A stretch of DNA of 64,000 nt, from the NCBI RefSeq assembly GCF_001612725.1, contig NZ_BDAZ01000031.1:1-64000 (forward strand), written 5' to 3'. Positions 8,245 to 16,348 of this stretch are shown here, piece by piece. The notes under the pieces are model-generated. The model did no database searches. It saw only the letters and a program-made list of their open reading frames with translations, and was not told where the DNA came from. This DNA comes from Nocardia anaemiae NBRC 100462. Lineage in GTDB: Bacteria; Actinomycetota; Actinomycetes; Mycobacteriales; Mycobacteriaceae. A program made the position numbers and the translations under genes. Within the stretch, counting starts at the first letter, position 1. The number at the start of each line of letters is the position of its first letter.

Positions 8245-8625
8245 ATGAACGCATCGGAAAAATGGACCGGCATCTGGACGAATGAATACGGCTCACGCCT
8301 GCACATCACCGACGACACCGGCGGGCGCATCGAGGGAACCTTCACAACGGCGCTCGGCGACAGTGCATTTGCCGGGTCGACATTCCCGATCATCGGGCTG
8401 AGCAAAGGCAAAGGTTTGCACTTCGCATTCGCTACCACGGACGAGCCCAGCACGATCGCCTCATTTACCGGGCTGCTGCGTGGCGACGCTCTGCACATGG
8501 CATGGCACGTGGTCTCCGACCGGGCCGTCAAGCCACCGAACCCGCAAGCGGAGCCGACAGAAATCGAACTGCCCTGGGCGCACGCGGTGCTGGCGAACAC
8601 CGACACTTTTCGCCGACAATCCTGA
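8245..8625 (+). CDS. Avidin/streptavidin-like protein
   Basis: 126 residues that align along their length with streptavidin. GIWTNEYGSRLHIT corresponds to the first strand, with N13 and S17 at the biotin-ureido positions (Asn23 and Ser27). IEGTFTTALGD matches the second strand with Tyr43 replaced by Phe and Ser45 by Thr. HMAWHVVSD keeps the Trp108 equivalent (W87). LPWAHAVLANTDTF keeps the Trp120 equivalent (W111) and the Asp128 equivalent (D120). The positions of Trp79 and Trp92 are Phe (F74 for Trp92). No signal peptide is visible, unlike secreted avidins. ATG 8245 is preferred over an upstream GTG at 8218. A changed biotin affinity or another ligand is likely. Confidence 0.6.
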   Translation: MNASEKWTGIWTNEYGSRLHITDDTGGRIEGTFTTALGDSAFAGSTFPIIGLSKGKGLHFAFATTDEPSTIASFTGLLRGDALHMAWHVVSDRAVKPPNPQAEPTEIELPWAHAVLANTDTFRRQS

Positions 8626-8726
8626 TCCTGAGATCGACTGTGCCGGAGGGCTTCCCCGAGCGAAATCCCGCTGGCTGTGCGGACCCGCACCACGCCGCCC
8701 TGTGCAGCGTCTGCGGGAAGCGCGAA

Positions 8727-9185
8727 TCAGCGGCTGATGATGGAATGTCTCGGCCAAGGACGGCCGTGGTAGCGCTCGATATCGGTATTGAAGCGTTCGA
8801 GATAGGCCGCGAAGGCGGCGACATCGTCGGGCGACCAGTCGGCCATGATGTTGTCCAGGTCGCGGACGCTCTTGGTGCGGTCGGAGTCGAGTTGGCGACT
8901 GCCCTCGGGGGTAATGCGGAACAGTCGAGCCATGCCGCCCTCGGGGTCCGGAATCCGTTCGATCAGGCCCGCACGCATCATCGCGGCGGTTTGCCGACGC
9001 AGCGTGGACGCCTCCAACCCCAGCGCCTCGCTCAGCTGGCCGATGGACATCGGACCTTCGCCGCGCAGTCGGTTGAGCAGGGTATAGGCGCTGCGGTCCA
9101 TACGGCTGGCACCGCGCCGAGACGCCAGACTGTATCGACCGAGCAGCATGGTCTCGAATTCGATCAAATGCGTGGGCTTGTCCAT
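8727..9185 (-). CDS. MarR-family transcriptional regulator
   Basis: 152 residues with the MarR winged helix: SAYTLLNRLRGEGPMSIGQL, the recognition region LEASTLRRQTAAMMRAGLIE, and the wing PDPEGGMARLFRITPEG. Dimerisation helices flank this at both ends. Operator-like sites lie directly upstream at 9226-9238 and 9269-9291, so autorepression is expected. The same sequence pattern occurs before the DHA2 efflux pump 4.7 kb away, which would make this a classic MarR-efflux pair separated by other genes. The ligand is unknown, typically a phenolic or drug. Confidence 0.88.
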   Translation of the reverse strand: MDKPTHLIEFETMLLGRYSLASRRGASRMDRSAYTLLNRLRGEGPMSIGQLSEALGLEASTLRRQTAAMMRAGLIERIPDPEGGMARLFRITPEGSRQLDSDRTKSVRDLDNIMADWSPDDVAAFAAYLERFNTDIERYHGRPWPRHSIISR

Positions 9186-9225
9186 CCCGACCCTTCTGCC
9201 GATGCGCGCATCACCAATGCCGCAT

Positions 9226-9291
9226 GTGTATCACACACGCTGTCAACGCCACGCCCGCATGTGCATATTACACGATACGTGTACCGTACAC
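9226..9291. promoter_or_regulatory. MarR operator region with sites matching the pump operator
   Basis: Three elements lie just upstream of the MarR start: GTGTATCACACAC (9226-9238), the inverted repeat TACACG-ATA-CGTGTA (9269-9283), and the overlapping ACGTGTACCGTACAC (9277-9291). The first matches 11 of 13 bases and the last 12 of 15 with the left half of the pump operator at 4455-4469. Repeated sites of one type near both genes indicate a shared regulator. Confidence 0.55.
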
Positions 9292-9347
9292 GCCGCTTGG
9301 GTCCGAAGGCGGCGCCCGCTCAGGGCAGGCGCGCCTTGGCCGAGTGG

Positions 9348-11396
9348 TCAGGAGGTGGGCTGGCGCAGGTCGTAGACCGTCGTGCCGCCGATCGTGCTGG
9401 CGGTGTAGTGCGCCTTGACCCATGCGGTGATTTCGCTTGCGCTGCTGTTCGATCCGCCGCCGGGGCCACCGCCCATGCCGCCGCCCGCGATGAAGTACGC
9501 GATATCGCCGTTCGCGACGTACTGCTGGAATTGCGCGAGTGTCGGGGAGTTGTCGCTGCCGGTGAAACCACCGATCGCCATAATCGAAGCGCCGGTGGAC
9601 AATTCGAGACCGCTCACCGACATCGAGCCCACCGCCGCTGCGGCCCAACGGGTGTCGGTATCGCGCACCAACTGCTGCAGTTCGGTGTTGGATGAATTCG
9701 AGCCGCCCGGTCCGCCGTCGCCGTCACGGTTTGCGGTCGCATCAGCGCTTGCCTGCTCGGTCCCCTTCTGTTCGGCACCCGCTTGCTCAGCTGCCGTGCC
9801 GCCGAAAGATGTTGCGCCGGTAGGAGATTCGCCGAATCCATCGGGCGCCGCGCCCCCGCCACCCGGTCCGCCCATCCCCCGACCCGCGACTGCCGGGCCA
9901 GAGGTCGGAATGGAACCGGAATGCGCGGTCGCCGCGGTCTCGATCGCATACCCGGTGGTCCCCGCGAGGCCGAACAGCAGTCCGGCGACGGCGACGACTG
10001 CGGTTAACCTGCCGAACTGGTGTGCGCCGACCACGACGATGGCCGCGACCACGATCGAACCGATCAGCACGATCCAGCGCAACGCCGGGTACCAGTCGGG
10101 TGTGCGGTCGAGCAGAATGAAGTTCCAGATACCGGTCGAGGCGGACATGGCCGCGAGTGCGATACGCGCCGTGACGAATTGGCGACCGCGCCATAATTCG
10201 ACCACCGCGATACCGATCAGCGCCGCGATCGCCGGGGCGAGGGCGACGGTGTAGTACGGGTGCATGGTGCCCTGCATGTAGCTGAATACGACACCGGTGA
10301 CTAGCAGCCAACCGCCCCACAGCATCAAACCGGCACGGGTGCGATCGGTCCGCGGGGTGCGGCGGGTGAACCACAGACCGGCCAGCAGACCGATCAAGGC
10401 CGCGGGCAGCAGCCAGGAGATTTCGGTGCCCATCGAATCGCCGAACAATCGGGTGATCCCGGTGCTGCCGCCGAAGCCTGTGTTGCCACCGCCACCACCG
10501 CCGTTGCCCCCGCCGCCGAGGACACGGCCGAGACCGTTGTAGCCGAGCGCGAGGTCGAGCAGGCTGTTGTCGGTCGAGCCGCCGATGTACGGACGCGAGT
10601 CACTGGGCCACAAGCTGACCAGGGCGACGAACCAGCCGCCCGAGAGCACCATTGCCATGAAGGCGGCGAGCAGCTTGGCGATGCGACGCCAGAAGCCGAT
10701 CGGTGCGGCGACCAGGAACACCAGTCCGAGTGCGGGTAGTACCAGGAACGCCTGCATCATCTTGGTGAGGAAGCCGAATCCTACTGCCACACCCGCCAAT
10801 ACGAGCCAGCGGCCGCTGCCGCGCTCAGTGGCGCGTACGGTGCAGTACGCCGCGACGACGAGCAGTAGCACCAACAGTGCGTCCGGATTGTTGAACCGGA
10901 ACATCAGTGCCGCAACGGGAGTCACGGCGAGCGCCGTACCCGCGAGCAGCCCGGCGGCCGGGCCGCTCCACCGGCGCACCGCGGCGTACACCAAACCGAC
11001 CGATGCCACGCCCATCAGCGCCTGCGGCAGCAGCATGGAGAACGAACTGAAGCCGAGCAGCCTGCCGGACAAGCCCATCACCCACAGCGATGCGGGCGGT
11101 TTGTCGACGGTGATGGCATTGCCGGAATCCAGCGAACCGAACAGCAGCGCCTTCCAACTCTGCGTGCCCGCTTGGACCGCGGCGGCGTAGAAGTCGTTGG
11201 CCCAGCCGGATTTACTGAGTGCGCACAGGTAGAGGACGGCGGCGGCCGCGAGCAGGGTCCACAATCCAGGGCGTGCCCAGCGTGGCTGATCGGACGGGCC
11301 GAACAGCCAGCGCGTCGATCGTTTTCGGTGCGCGACCGCGTGCCGCGGACCCGCTGGTACCGCGTGCCGCACGGGCCGCGCTTCGGTCATGGTCAT
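9348..11396 (-). CDS. GT39-family (ArnT/PMT-like) membrane glycosyltransferase
   Basis: 682 residues. The N-terminal two thirds hold about twelve membrane segments with the family loop SGWANDFYAAAVQAG and the acidic catalytic region near SLDSGNAITVDKPPASLWVMG, typical of actinobacterial dolichyl- or polyprenyl-phosphate sugar transferases. A Gly-rich loop occurs around residues 295-312. The C-terminal part after about residue 500 is an extracytoplasmic Gly/Ala/Ser-rich tail followed by a small folded domain ending TIGGTTVYDLRQPTS. Such enzymes move a sugar from a lipid carrier onto cell-wall polymer or protein. A relic of a second copy lies at 11421-11525, and a two-component system is immediately upstream on the same strand. 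Confidence 0.85.
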   Translation of the reverse strand: MTMTEARPVRHAVPAGPRHAVAHRKRSTRWLFGPSDQPRWARPGLWTLLAAAAVLYLCALSKSGWANDFYAAAVQAGTQSWKALLFGSLDSGNAITVDKPPASLWVMGLSGRLLGFSSFSMLLPQALMGVASVGLVYAAVRRWSGPAAGLLAGTALAVTPVAALMFRFNNPDALLVLLLVVAAYCTVRATERGSGRWLVLAGVAVGFGFLTKMMQAFLVLPALGLVFLVAAPIGFWRRIAKLLAAFMAMVLSGGWFVALVSLWPSDSRPYIGGSTDNSLLDLALGYNGLGRVLGGGGNGGGGGGNTGFGGSTGITRLFGDSMGTEISWLLPAALIGLLAGLWFTRRTPRTDRTRAGLMLWGGWLLVTGVVFSYMQGTMHPYYTVALAPAIAALIGIAVVELWRGRQFVTARIALAAMSASTGIWNFILLDRTPDWYPALRWIVLIGSIVVAAIVVVGAHQFGRLTAVVAVAGLLFGLAGTTGYAIETAATAHSGSIPTSGPAVAGRGMGGPGGGGAAPDGFGESPTGATSFGGTAAEQAGAEQKGTEQASADATANRDGDGGPGGSNSSNTELQQLVRDTDTRWAAAAVGSMSVSGLELSTGASIMAIGGFTGSDNSPTLAQFQQYVANGDIAYFIAGGGMGGGPGGGSNSSASEITAWVKAHYTASTIGGTTVYDLRQPTS

Positions 11397-11420
11397 ATCG
11401 AGTCCTTCACGTGTTTATCG

Positions 11421-11525
11421 TCAGTGGGTGGTGGTGAGGTCGTAGACCGTGACGCCGTCGATCGTTTGGGCGGCGAAGTTGGCCGATGACCGCGCACCCG
11501 ATGGCTCGACCGCCGTGGCGGGAGC
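11421..11525 (-). pseudogene. C-terminal remnant of a second GT39 glycosyltransferase
   Basis: The last 20 or so codons before a TGA at 11421-11423 read SANFAAQTIDGVTVYDLTT, closely matching the end of the intact neighbour (TASTIGGTTVYDLRQ). No other part of the gene is left; the frame upstream is short and unlike the family. Two tandem copies therefore once stood here and the upstream one was deleted down to its 3' end. Confidence 0.55.
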
Positions 11526-11617
11526 TCCCAGCAATGTTGTCGTCACGCTTCGATCGTCGCGGGCGGACGTAGTGGCAAGCTATGCCGTAACTGTGAGTTC
11601 GCTGTGTGGCGCAGCAC

Positions 11618-13165
11618 TCAATTCGCCGCAGCGGCGCCGGGCAGACGCACGGTGAATTCGGTGCGGCCGGGCACACTGTCGACCGAGATATCGCCGCCGT
11701 GCGCCTTGACGACGGCCGCGACGATCGCCAGCCCGAGACCGGTGCTGCCCGCCCGTCGCGACCGCGACGAGTCACCGCGCGCGAAACGATGAAAAACCAT
11801 CGGCTGCAGGGCTTCCGGGATACCGGGACCGTAGTCGGTGACCCGCCACACCGCTCCCCCGTCGCCGTTGAATTCGAGCGATGTGACCACCGTCGTGCCA
11901 GGACCGGTGTGGACGCGCGCGTTGGTCAGCAGATTGGCGAGCACCTGATGCAATCGAGCCGCGTCACCGGTGCTCACCACCGGCTCGTCGGGCAGCTCCA
12001 GATCCCAGCGGTGTTCGGGACCGGCGATATGCGCGTCGCTCACCGCGTCCACCGTGAGCTGGGTCAGATCCACCGGCTCATGCTCCAGCCCACGTCCGGA
12101 ATCCAGCCGCGCGAGCAACAGCATGTCCTCGACCAAGCCCGTCATCCGCCGGGATTCGGAGTCCACCCGACCCATCGCATACGCCACCTCGGCGGGCACC
12201 TCGGCCCGTTCGCGTTGCGCCAGTTCGGCATAGCCACGAATGGCGGCCAGCGGAGTGCGCAGTTCATGACTGGCATCGGCGAGGAATTGCCGGACCCGAG
12301 TCTCGCTGTCATGACGCGCCGACAACGCGCTGGTGATGTGATCGAGCATCCGGTTCACCGCCGCACCGAGCTGCCCGACCTCGGTGCTCGGATCGGCATC
12401 CGCGGCCGGAACCCGCACGGGCAGAACGACTTCGCCGCGATCCAGTTCCAGATCGGCCACCCGCGCGGCCGTCGCCGCGACCCGATCCAGTGGCGCGAGG
12501 GCGTGTCGAATGAGCCAGATGCCGACCGTGATCGCGATGATCGACACGATCGCTGTGACGATCCCCAAGATCAACAAGACACGCAGCAGAGTGGCGTCGA
12601 CCGCGGTCAACGGCATACCGGTGACAACGATCTCACCCGACCACGCCGTATCCGCGACCACTCGATAGCGGCCCTGCCCGTCGAGCGCGACATCGACCGG
12701 CTTCCCGTCAGCTGGCACCGCGGCAAGCTGCTGTTGCGCGCTGTGCGAGAGCGAACGCTGTGTGCCGTCGGCACCGATCCGGCCCGCCTTGGTGACAGTG
12801 CCCTGGTTCACGATCGCGCCGATCGTGTCGGGCTGGATGCCGCGTCGATCCAGGAAGTCCGGTCCCGGACCGGAACCCGACGGCGGCGGGGGCGGCGGTG
12901 GCGGCATCGACGGCTGGCCGCTCGGTCGTGGCCCGAGGCTCGGACCGCCACCGACATCACCGAGTGAACGCTTCTGCACATCGATCAGCTCGGTGTCCAG
13001 CTGATGTACCAGGAACTGCCGCAATGCGAATTCCGTCGCCGCGCCGATGCCGACGACCACGATCACTAGCAACAGCACCTGCCCGACCAACAGGCGCGCC
13101 CGCAGCGACCAGCGCCTCGGCTTCCGCACTCGGCGCAGCACCTCAGGCCGCGGGCTTGAGGACAT
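11618..13165 (-). CDS. Two-component sensor histidine kinase
   Basis: 515 residues: membrane segment at about 24-44, a proline-rich sensor region facing outside (45-192), a second membrane segment at 193-219, a HAMP linker (about 220-275), then the kinase core. The phosphorylated histidine is H300 in FLADASHELRTPLAAIRGY. The ATPase domain contains the N-box region LANLLTNARVHT, the D-Y-G-P-G-I-P G1 box and a late STGLGLAIVAAVVKAHGG G2 box. The gene overlaps its response regulator by 23 bases, so they form one operon. The GT39 genes immediately downstream may be targets. The signal sensed is not evident. Confidence 0.92.
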   Translation of the reverse strand: MSSSPRPEVLRRVRKPRRWSLRARLLVGQVLLLVIVVVGIGAATEFALRQFLVHQLDTELIDVQKRSLGDVGGGPSLGPRPSGQPSMPPPPPPPPSGSGPGPDFLDRRGIQPDTIGAIVNQGTVTKAGRIGADGTQRSLSHSAQQQLAAVPADGKPVDVALDGQGRYRVVADTAWSGEIVVTGMPLTAVDATLLRVLLILGIVTAIVSIIAITVGIWLIRHALAPLDRVAATAARVADLELDRGEVVLPVRVPAADADPSTEVGQLGAAVNRMLDHITSALSARHDSETRVRQFLADASHELRTPLAAIRGYAELAQRERAEVPAEVAYAMGRVDSESRRMTGLVEDMLLLARLDSGRGLEHEPVDLTQLTVDAVSDAHIAGPEHRWDLELPDEPVVSTGDAARLHQVLANLLTNARVHTGPGTTVVTSLEFNGDGGAVWRVTDYGPGIPEALQPMVFHRFARGDSSRSRRAGSTGLGLAIVAAVVKAHGGDISVDSVPGRTEFTVRLPGAAAAN

Positions 13166-13892
13166 ATCCGGCGCCGCGCAGGGTGTGGATCATCGGGGCC
13201 CGTCCACTATCGATCTTCTTGCGCAGATACGAGACATACAGCTCGACGATGTTGGATCGGCCGCCGAAGTCGTAACTCCACACCCGATCCAGGATCTGCG
13301 TCTTACTCAACACCCGCTTGGGATTGCGCATGAAGAATCGCAGCAACTCGAATTCGGTGGAGGTCAGCACGATCAGCTCACCGGCCCGGGTGACCTCGTG
13401 GCTGTCCTCGTCGAGCACCAGATCACCGACCACCAACTGCGCGCCGCTGTCCTCGGTGGCTACGCCGGTGCGACGCATCAGCGAACGCAGCCGCAGCACC
13501 ACCTCTTCGATGCTGAAGGGTTTGGTGACGTAGTCGTCGCCGCCCGCGGTCAGCCCGGCGATGCGGTCCTCGACCGAATCCTTCGCGGTCAGCAAGAGCA
13601 CCGGCAGATACGGCAGCTGCGCGCGCAACTTGCGCAGCACCTCGAGCCCGGTCATATCCGGCAACATCACATCGAGCACGACCACATCCGGGCGTACCTC
13701 GCGCGCTTTCGCGACGGCCGTTCGACCATCGCCCGCGGTAGCGACCTTCCACCCTTCGTACCGCAGGGCCATCGACATCATCTCGGCAAGCACGGGCTCG
13801 TCGTCGACGACCAACACGGTGATGGGGCTGCCATCGGCGCGGCGCATGACTACTCGTTCGGCCGGGCCGCTCCCGGCGCTCATCGCGGACAT
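13143..13892 (-). CDS. OmpR/PhoB-family response regulator (TcrX-like)
   Basis: 249 residues with a receiver domain and a C-terminal winged helix. The acidic pair is D30/D31 in VLVVDDEP, the phosphorylation site is D74 in VVVLDVMLPDMTG, and the conserved lysine is K124 in DDYVTKPFS. The DNA-binding domain carries LTSTEFELLRFFM and the terminal signature LRKKIDSGRAPMIHTLRGAGY, which resembles mycobacterial TcrX/TcrA-type regulators. A start at the internal Met 16 (13847) is also plausible and would give a standard-length regulator. It is the first gene of a pair with the histidine kinase. Confidence 0.93.
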   Translation of the reverse strand: MSAMSAGSGPAERVVMRRADGSPITVLVVDDEPVLAEMMSMALRYEGWKVATAGDGRTAVAKAREVRPDVVVLDVMLPDMTGLEVLRKLRAQLPYLPVLLLTAKDSVEDRIAGLTAGGDDYVTKPFSIEEVVLRLRSLMRRTGVATEDSGAQLVVGDLVLDEDSHEVTRAGELIVLTSTEFELLRFFMRNPKRVLSKTQILDRVWSYDFGGRSNIVELYVSYLRKKIDSGRAPMIHTLRGAGYVLKPAA

Positions 13893-14055
13893 CGTCCTAC
13901 CATGACCGCGAATGCTGGGGGGTAGCTGTGCCGAATCTATGGGTCAGCTGTGAGCGCGCCCCCAGCCGATCCAGAACCAGCGCACAGCCCATGCCAAGGT
14001 AGGCGGACCGAGGTCGGATCCGAGCACTTATCCGGTCCGCACCGCAAGGAGCACC

Positions 14056-14223
14056 ATGAGCCATCCCACTCTCGAGCCGCCATCGGAACCCGACACCGTA
14101 TGGGGCACACCACAACCCGCGCAGGCGAGAACATGGTCCGCCAAGAAGACCCTGGCCGCGGTCGGAATCGCTGGGGCGGGCGATGCTGCCGTCTACTCGA
14201 ACCGGCAACTGATCGGTTCATAG
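14056..14223 (+). CDS. Small hypothetical protein with possible membrane segment
   Basis: 55 residues: a Pro-rich start (MSHPTLEPPSEPDTVWGTP), then WSAKKTLAAVGIAGAGDAAVY and a short tail. AAGGA at 14045-14049 stands seven bases before the ATG. The pattern of an acidic, Pro-rich head followed by W-S-A-K-K-T-L-A-A-V-G-I-A resembles the N-terminus of longer nocardial single-pass membrane proteins, so this may be a truncated relative; the hydrophobic stretch is short and interrupted by Asp. Function unknown. Confidence 0.45.
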   Translation: MSHPTLEPPSEPDTVWGTPQPAQARTWSAKKTLAAVGIAGAGDAAVYSNRQLIGS

Positions 14224-14338
14224 CTGGCACTTAACTTCCGCCAACGATGGACAAATGTTGGGACTCAACGATTCTCGGGGTCGGCCCGTGCACGTGGCCG
14301 ATGGTTTCGGAGCTGATCCGACAACAGGAGGAATGTAG

Positions 14339-14623
14339 ATGAGTTTCACATCGAAGCTGGCAGTGACCGCGGCCGCCGGTGCCGTCGCGCTCGGCATGCT
14401 CGGCATCGGAGCCGGTCCGGCGAGCGCCGACGGACAACAGGGACCGATGCCCGGACAGCAGTGCCAGCCTCCTGGCGATCACCCGCAGGGCCCGCCGCCC
14501 GGCGACCACCAGGGCCCGCCGCCCGGCGACCACCAGGGCCCGCCTCCTGGCGACCACCCGGATGGCCCGCCGTCCGGCGACCAACCGCAAGGTCCGCCCC
14601 CGCAGTGCCAGTCAGGTCAGTAA
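14339..14623 (+). CDS. Small secreted Gly/Pro/His repeat protein
   Basis: 94 residues. A classical signal peptide (MSFTSKLAVTAAAGAVALG, then GAGPASA before the cleavage point near residue 30) leads into a mature peptide made of imperfect eight-residue repeats of the type GDHQGPPP, framed by two cysteines near the beginning and end. CAGGAGGA at 14325-14332 is a strong ribosome binding site six bases from the ATG. The repeats would be unstructured; the alternating Asp-His could bind metal, which is speculation. There is no recognised family. Confidence 0.75.
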   Translation: MSFTSKLAVTAAAGAVALGMLGIGAGPASADGQQGPMPGQQCQPPGDHPQGPPPGDHQGPPPGDHQGPPPGDHPDGPPSGDQPQGPPPQCQSGQ

Positions 14624-14827
14624 CCCCTTGCACCCCAACATATCCCGATGACGTAAGCGCGGCGGCGGACCCGACTGTCCACTGCCGCGCTTCGTCGGTA
14701 TAGCCGAATGACCGCACAGCCGAATACAACAACCACCGCGATATACGATGAGCCGAAACCCTTGTGAATTAGCGCATTTCGAATCACGGGGAGTGAAGTA
14801 TGATGGCCCGGGCGGTCGCTCGGAGTA

Positions 14828-15415
14828 GTGGGCGGCGAGATCTTGTGCCAATCGACCGAGGTGGCGGATGTGGGTCTGAGTGGTAAGCGGTTCCTGGATG
14901 TGGCCGGGAGCCGGGAAGCGGCCGTGACGGTGCTGGCATCGATCACCGGGTTGTACTACCTGATCGTCGCCGTCACCAACTGTATCGACACCGATACCAA
15001 CCGGCGGGGCGTGCAAGCGGTGCTGTCGATGCAGGCCACGATCCACCATTCCGGTACCGACTGGCGGGCCATCACCAACAGCACGGTCATCCTCATCGCT
15101 TACATCGCGATCGTGACCTGGGAGTATCTGGTAGCTCTCGTGCTACTCGCCGCGGCAGTAACCGGTTGGTTGGCACTGTTCGGCCGGAACTCCGCCAGAA
15201 CCGCACTCGCCGCGAAGTTGTCGAGTCTCGGCTGGACCATGGTGGTCCTGCTGTTCGCCGGGGGCTTCCTCACCATCGGCGGCGAATGGTTCCGGATGTG
15301 GGCGAACAAACAAGTGAACGCCACATCAGCGGCGCTGCAGAACTTCCTCATAGCCGCGGTCGGACTCATCCTGGTACACATGTCGAGCCGCGCCGAATCC
15401 CGAGAGAAGCCGTAG
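14828..15415 (+). CDS. DUF2165-like integral membrane protein
   Basis: 195 residues with four hydrophobic segments: TVLASITGLYYLIVAVTN, a central helix around AIVTWEYLVALVLLAAAV, then WTMVVLLFAGGFLTIGGEW and LQNFLIAAVGLILVHM. The signature FLTIGGEWFRMW followed by LQNFLI is that of DUF2165 small membrane proteins, whose role is unknown. The start is uncertain: GTG 14828, or GTG 14870 preceded by GAGGTGG at 14858-14864. It is not obviously in an operon. Confidence 0.7.
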   Translation: MGGEILCQSTEVADVGLSGKRFLDVAGSREAAVTVLASITGLYYLIVAVTNCIDTDTNRRGVQAVLSMQATIHHSGTDWRAITNSTVILIAYIAIVTWEYLVALVLLAAAVTGWLALFGRNSARTALAAKLSSLGWTMVVLLFAGGFLTIGGEWFRMWANKQVNATSAALQNFLIAAVGLILVHMSSRAESREKP

Positions 15416-15445
15416 CAGAAGGTCTTTCGCCCCGCGACCCGCACC

Positions 15446-16279
15446 TCAGCCAGAGTAGCGGTAGCGGCGCATCCACTTGGTCATGATCCATTTCTCGCCG
15501 GACAGGACCGGCGCTCCGGCATGCTTCGTGGCCGGGTCGAGCTGTCCGAGGTCATTGAAATATCGGAAATAGAGCGCATGGCCTTTGCGCGGAGAAATCG
15601 AAATGCCTGCCTCCGGAAAGACGGTGTCACCGCCGCCTTCGACATCATTGAGGTAGACCACGAGTGTCGCCGTCCGCTGGCCGCCGCGAGCGATATGAGC
15701 GATGTGGCCGGGTTGGTCCGGCGGAAAGTAATCGAAATGGGCACGGTACTCGCCGCCCACTCCATACCGCAGAATTTGCAGGCCCTCACCGTTTTCCAAC
15801 GGCCAGTTCATCAGGGCGGAGATCCGCCGATCGAGTCGGTCGATCAATGGGGTCTCGGACAACTGAAAAGACGTGCTTTCGCTGGAGCGATTCCCAACTA
15901 TCTCCGCACGCCCGGTGGCGGGATCGACGATCGTCGACCGCTGCAATTTACCTTCGGACAGCTCGATAACCTGATCACATTCCTCGTCGGAGAGCACATC
16001 GGCGAACAGAATCAGCTGCGGCCGCTCCACCCGCAATATCGAGGGGATCGCGCGGTCGTGCGCGTGAATAATTCCATCGGGCGAAACCGGACACGCGTCG
16101 TACTCGTGGCGCGCGGGGCCGGGAAGCTCTCCCGCCAGGAAAGCACGCACCGCCGTCGCGGCGACATCCTGGTCGAAACCACCCTTGACCATCGATTCGA
16201 CCACCGATTCGATAGAACAACCCCGTGCGAGATTTTCCTGTAACCAGTTCCGCCACGAAGCATCCATTGTCGCCGTCAT
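15446..16279 (-). CDS. Prolyl 4-hydroxylase-like 2-oxoglutarate/Fe(II) oxygenase
   Basis: 277 residues. The last 190 form a P4H-type double-stranded beta helix: the iron-binding His and Asp are in GEYRAHFDYFPPD, the distal His is in TKHAGAPVLSGEKW, and the Lys that holds 2-oxoglutarate is in the same stretch (GEKWIMTKW). An acidic segment LSDEECDQVIELSEGKLQ marks the start of the domain. The first 60 residues form a helical UBA-like bundle (IESVVESMVKGGFDQDVAATAVRAF), often seen in bacterial relatives. It probably hydroxylates proline in a peptide or free amino acid. There is no obvious partner gene beside it. Confidence 0.82.
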   Translation of the reverse strand: MTATMDASWRNWLQENLARGCSIESVVESMVKGGFDQDVAATAVRAFLAGELPGPARHEYDACPVSPDGIIHAHDRAIPSILRVERPQLILFADVLSDEECDQVIELSEGKLQRSTIVDPATGRAEIVGNRSSESTSFQLSETPLIDRLDRRISALMNWPLENGEGLQILRYGVGGEYRAHFDYFPPDQPGHIAHIARGGQRTATLVVYLNDVEGGGDTVFPEAGISISPRKGHALYFRYFNDLGQLDPATKHAGAPVLSGEKWIMTKWMRRYRYSG

Positions 16280-16348
16280 ATTCGCAGATTTTATGCTCCG
16301 ATATCAGCAGGTCTATTTCCGCTGCTGGGAATTATCGGATGAGATCCG

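Noticed and set aside
8502..9695. Plus-strand frame of about 400 codons across the avidin-like end, MarR gene and GT39 end
   Set aside because: It crosses three genes read in other frames and has no family features.
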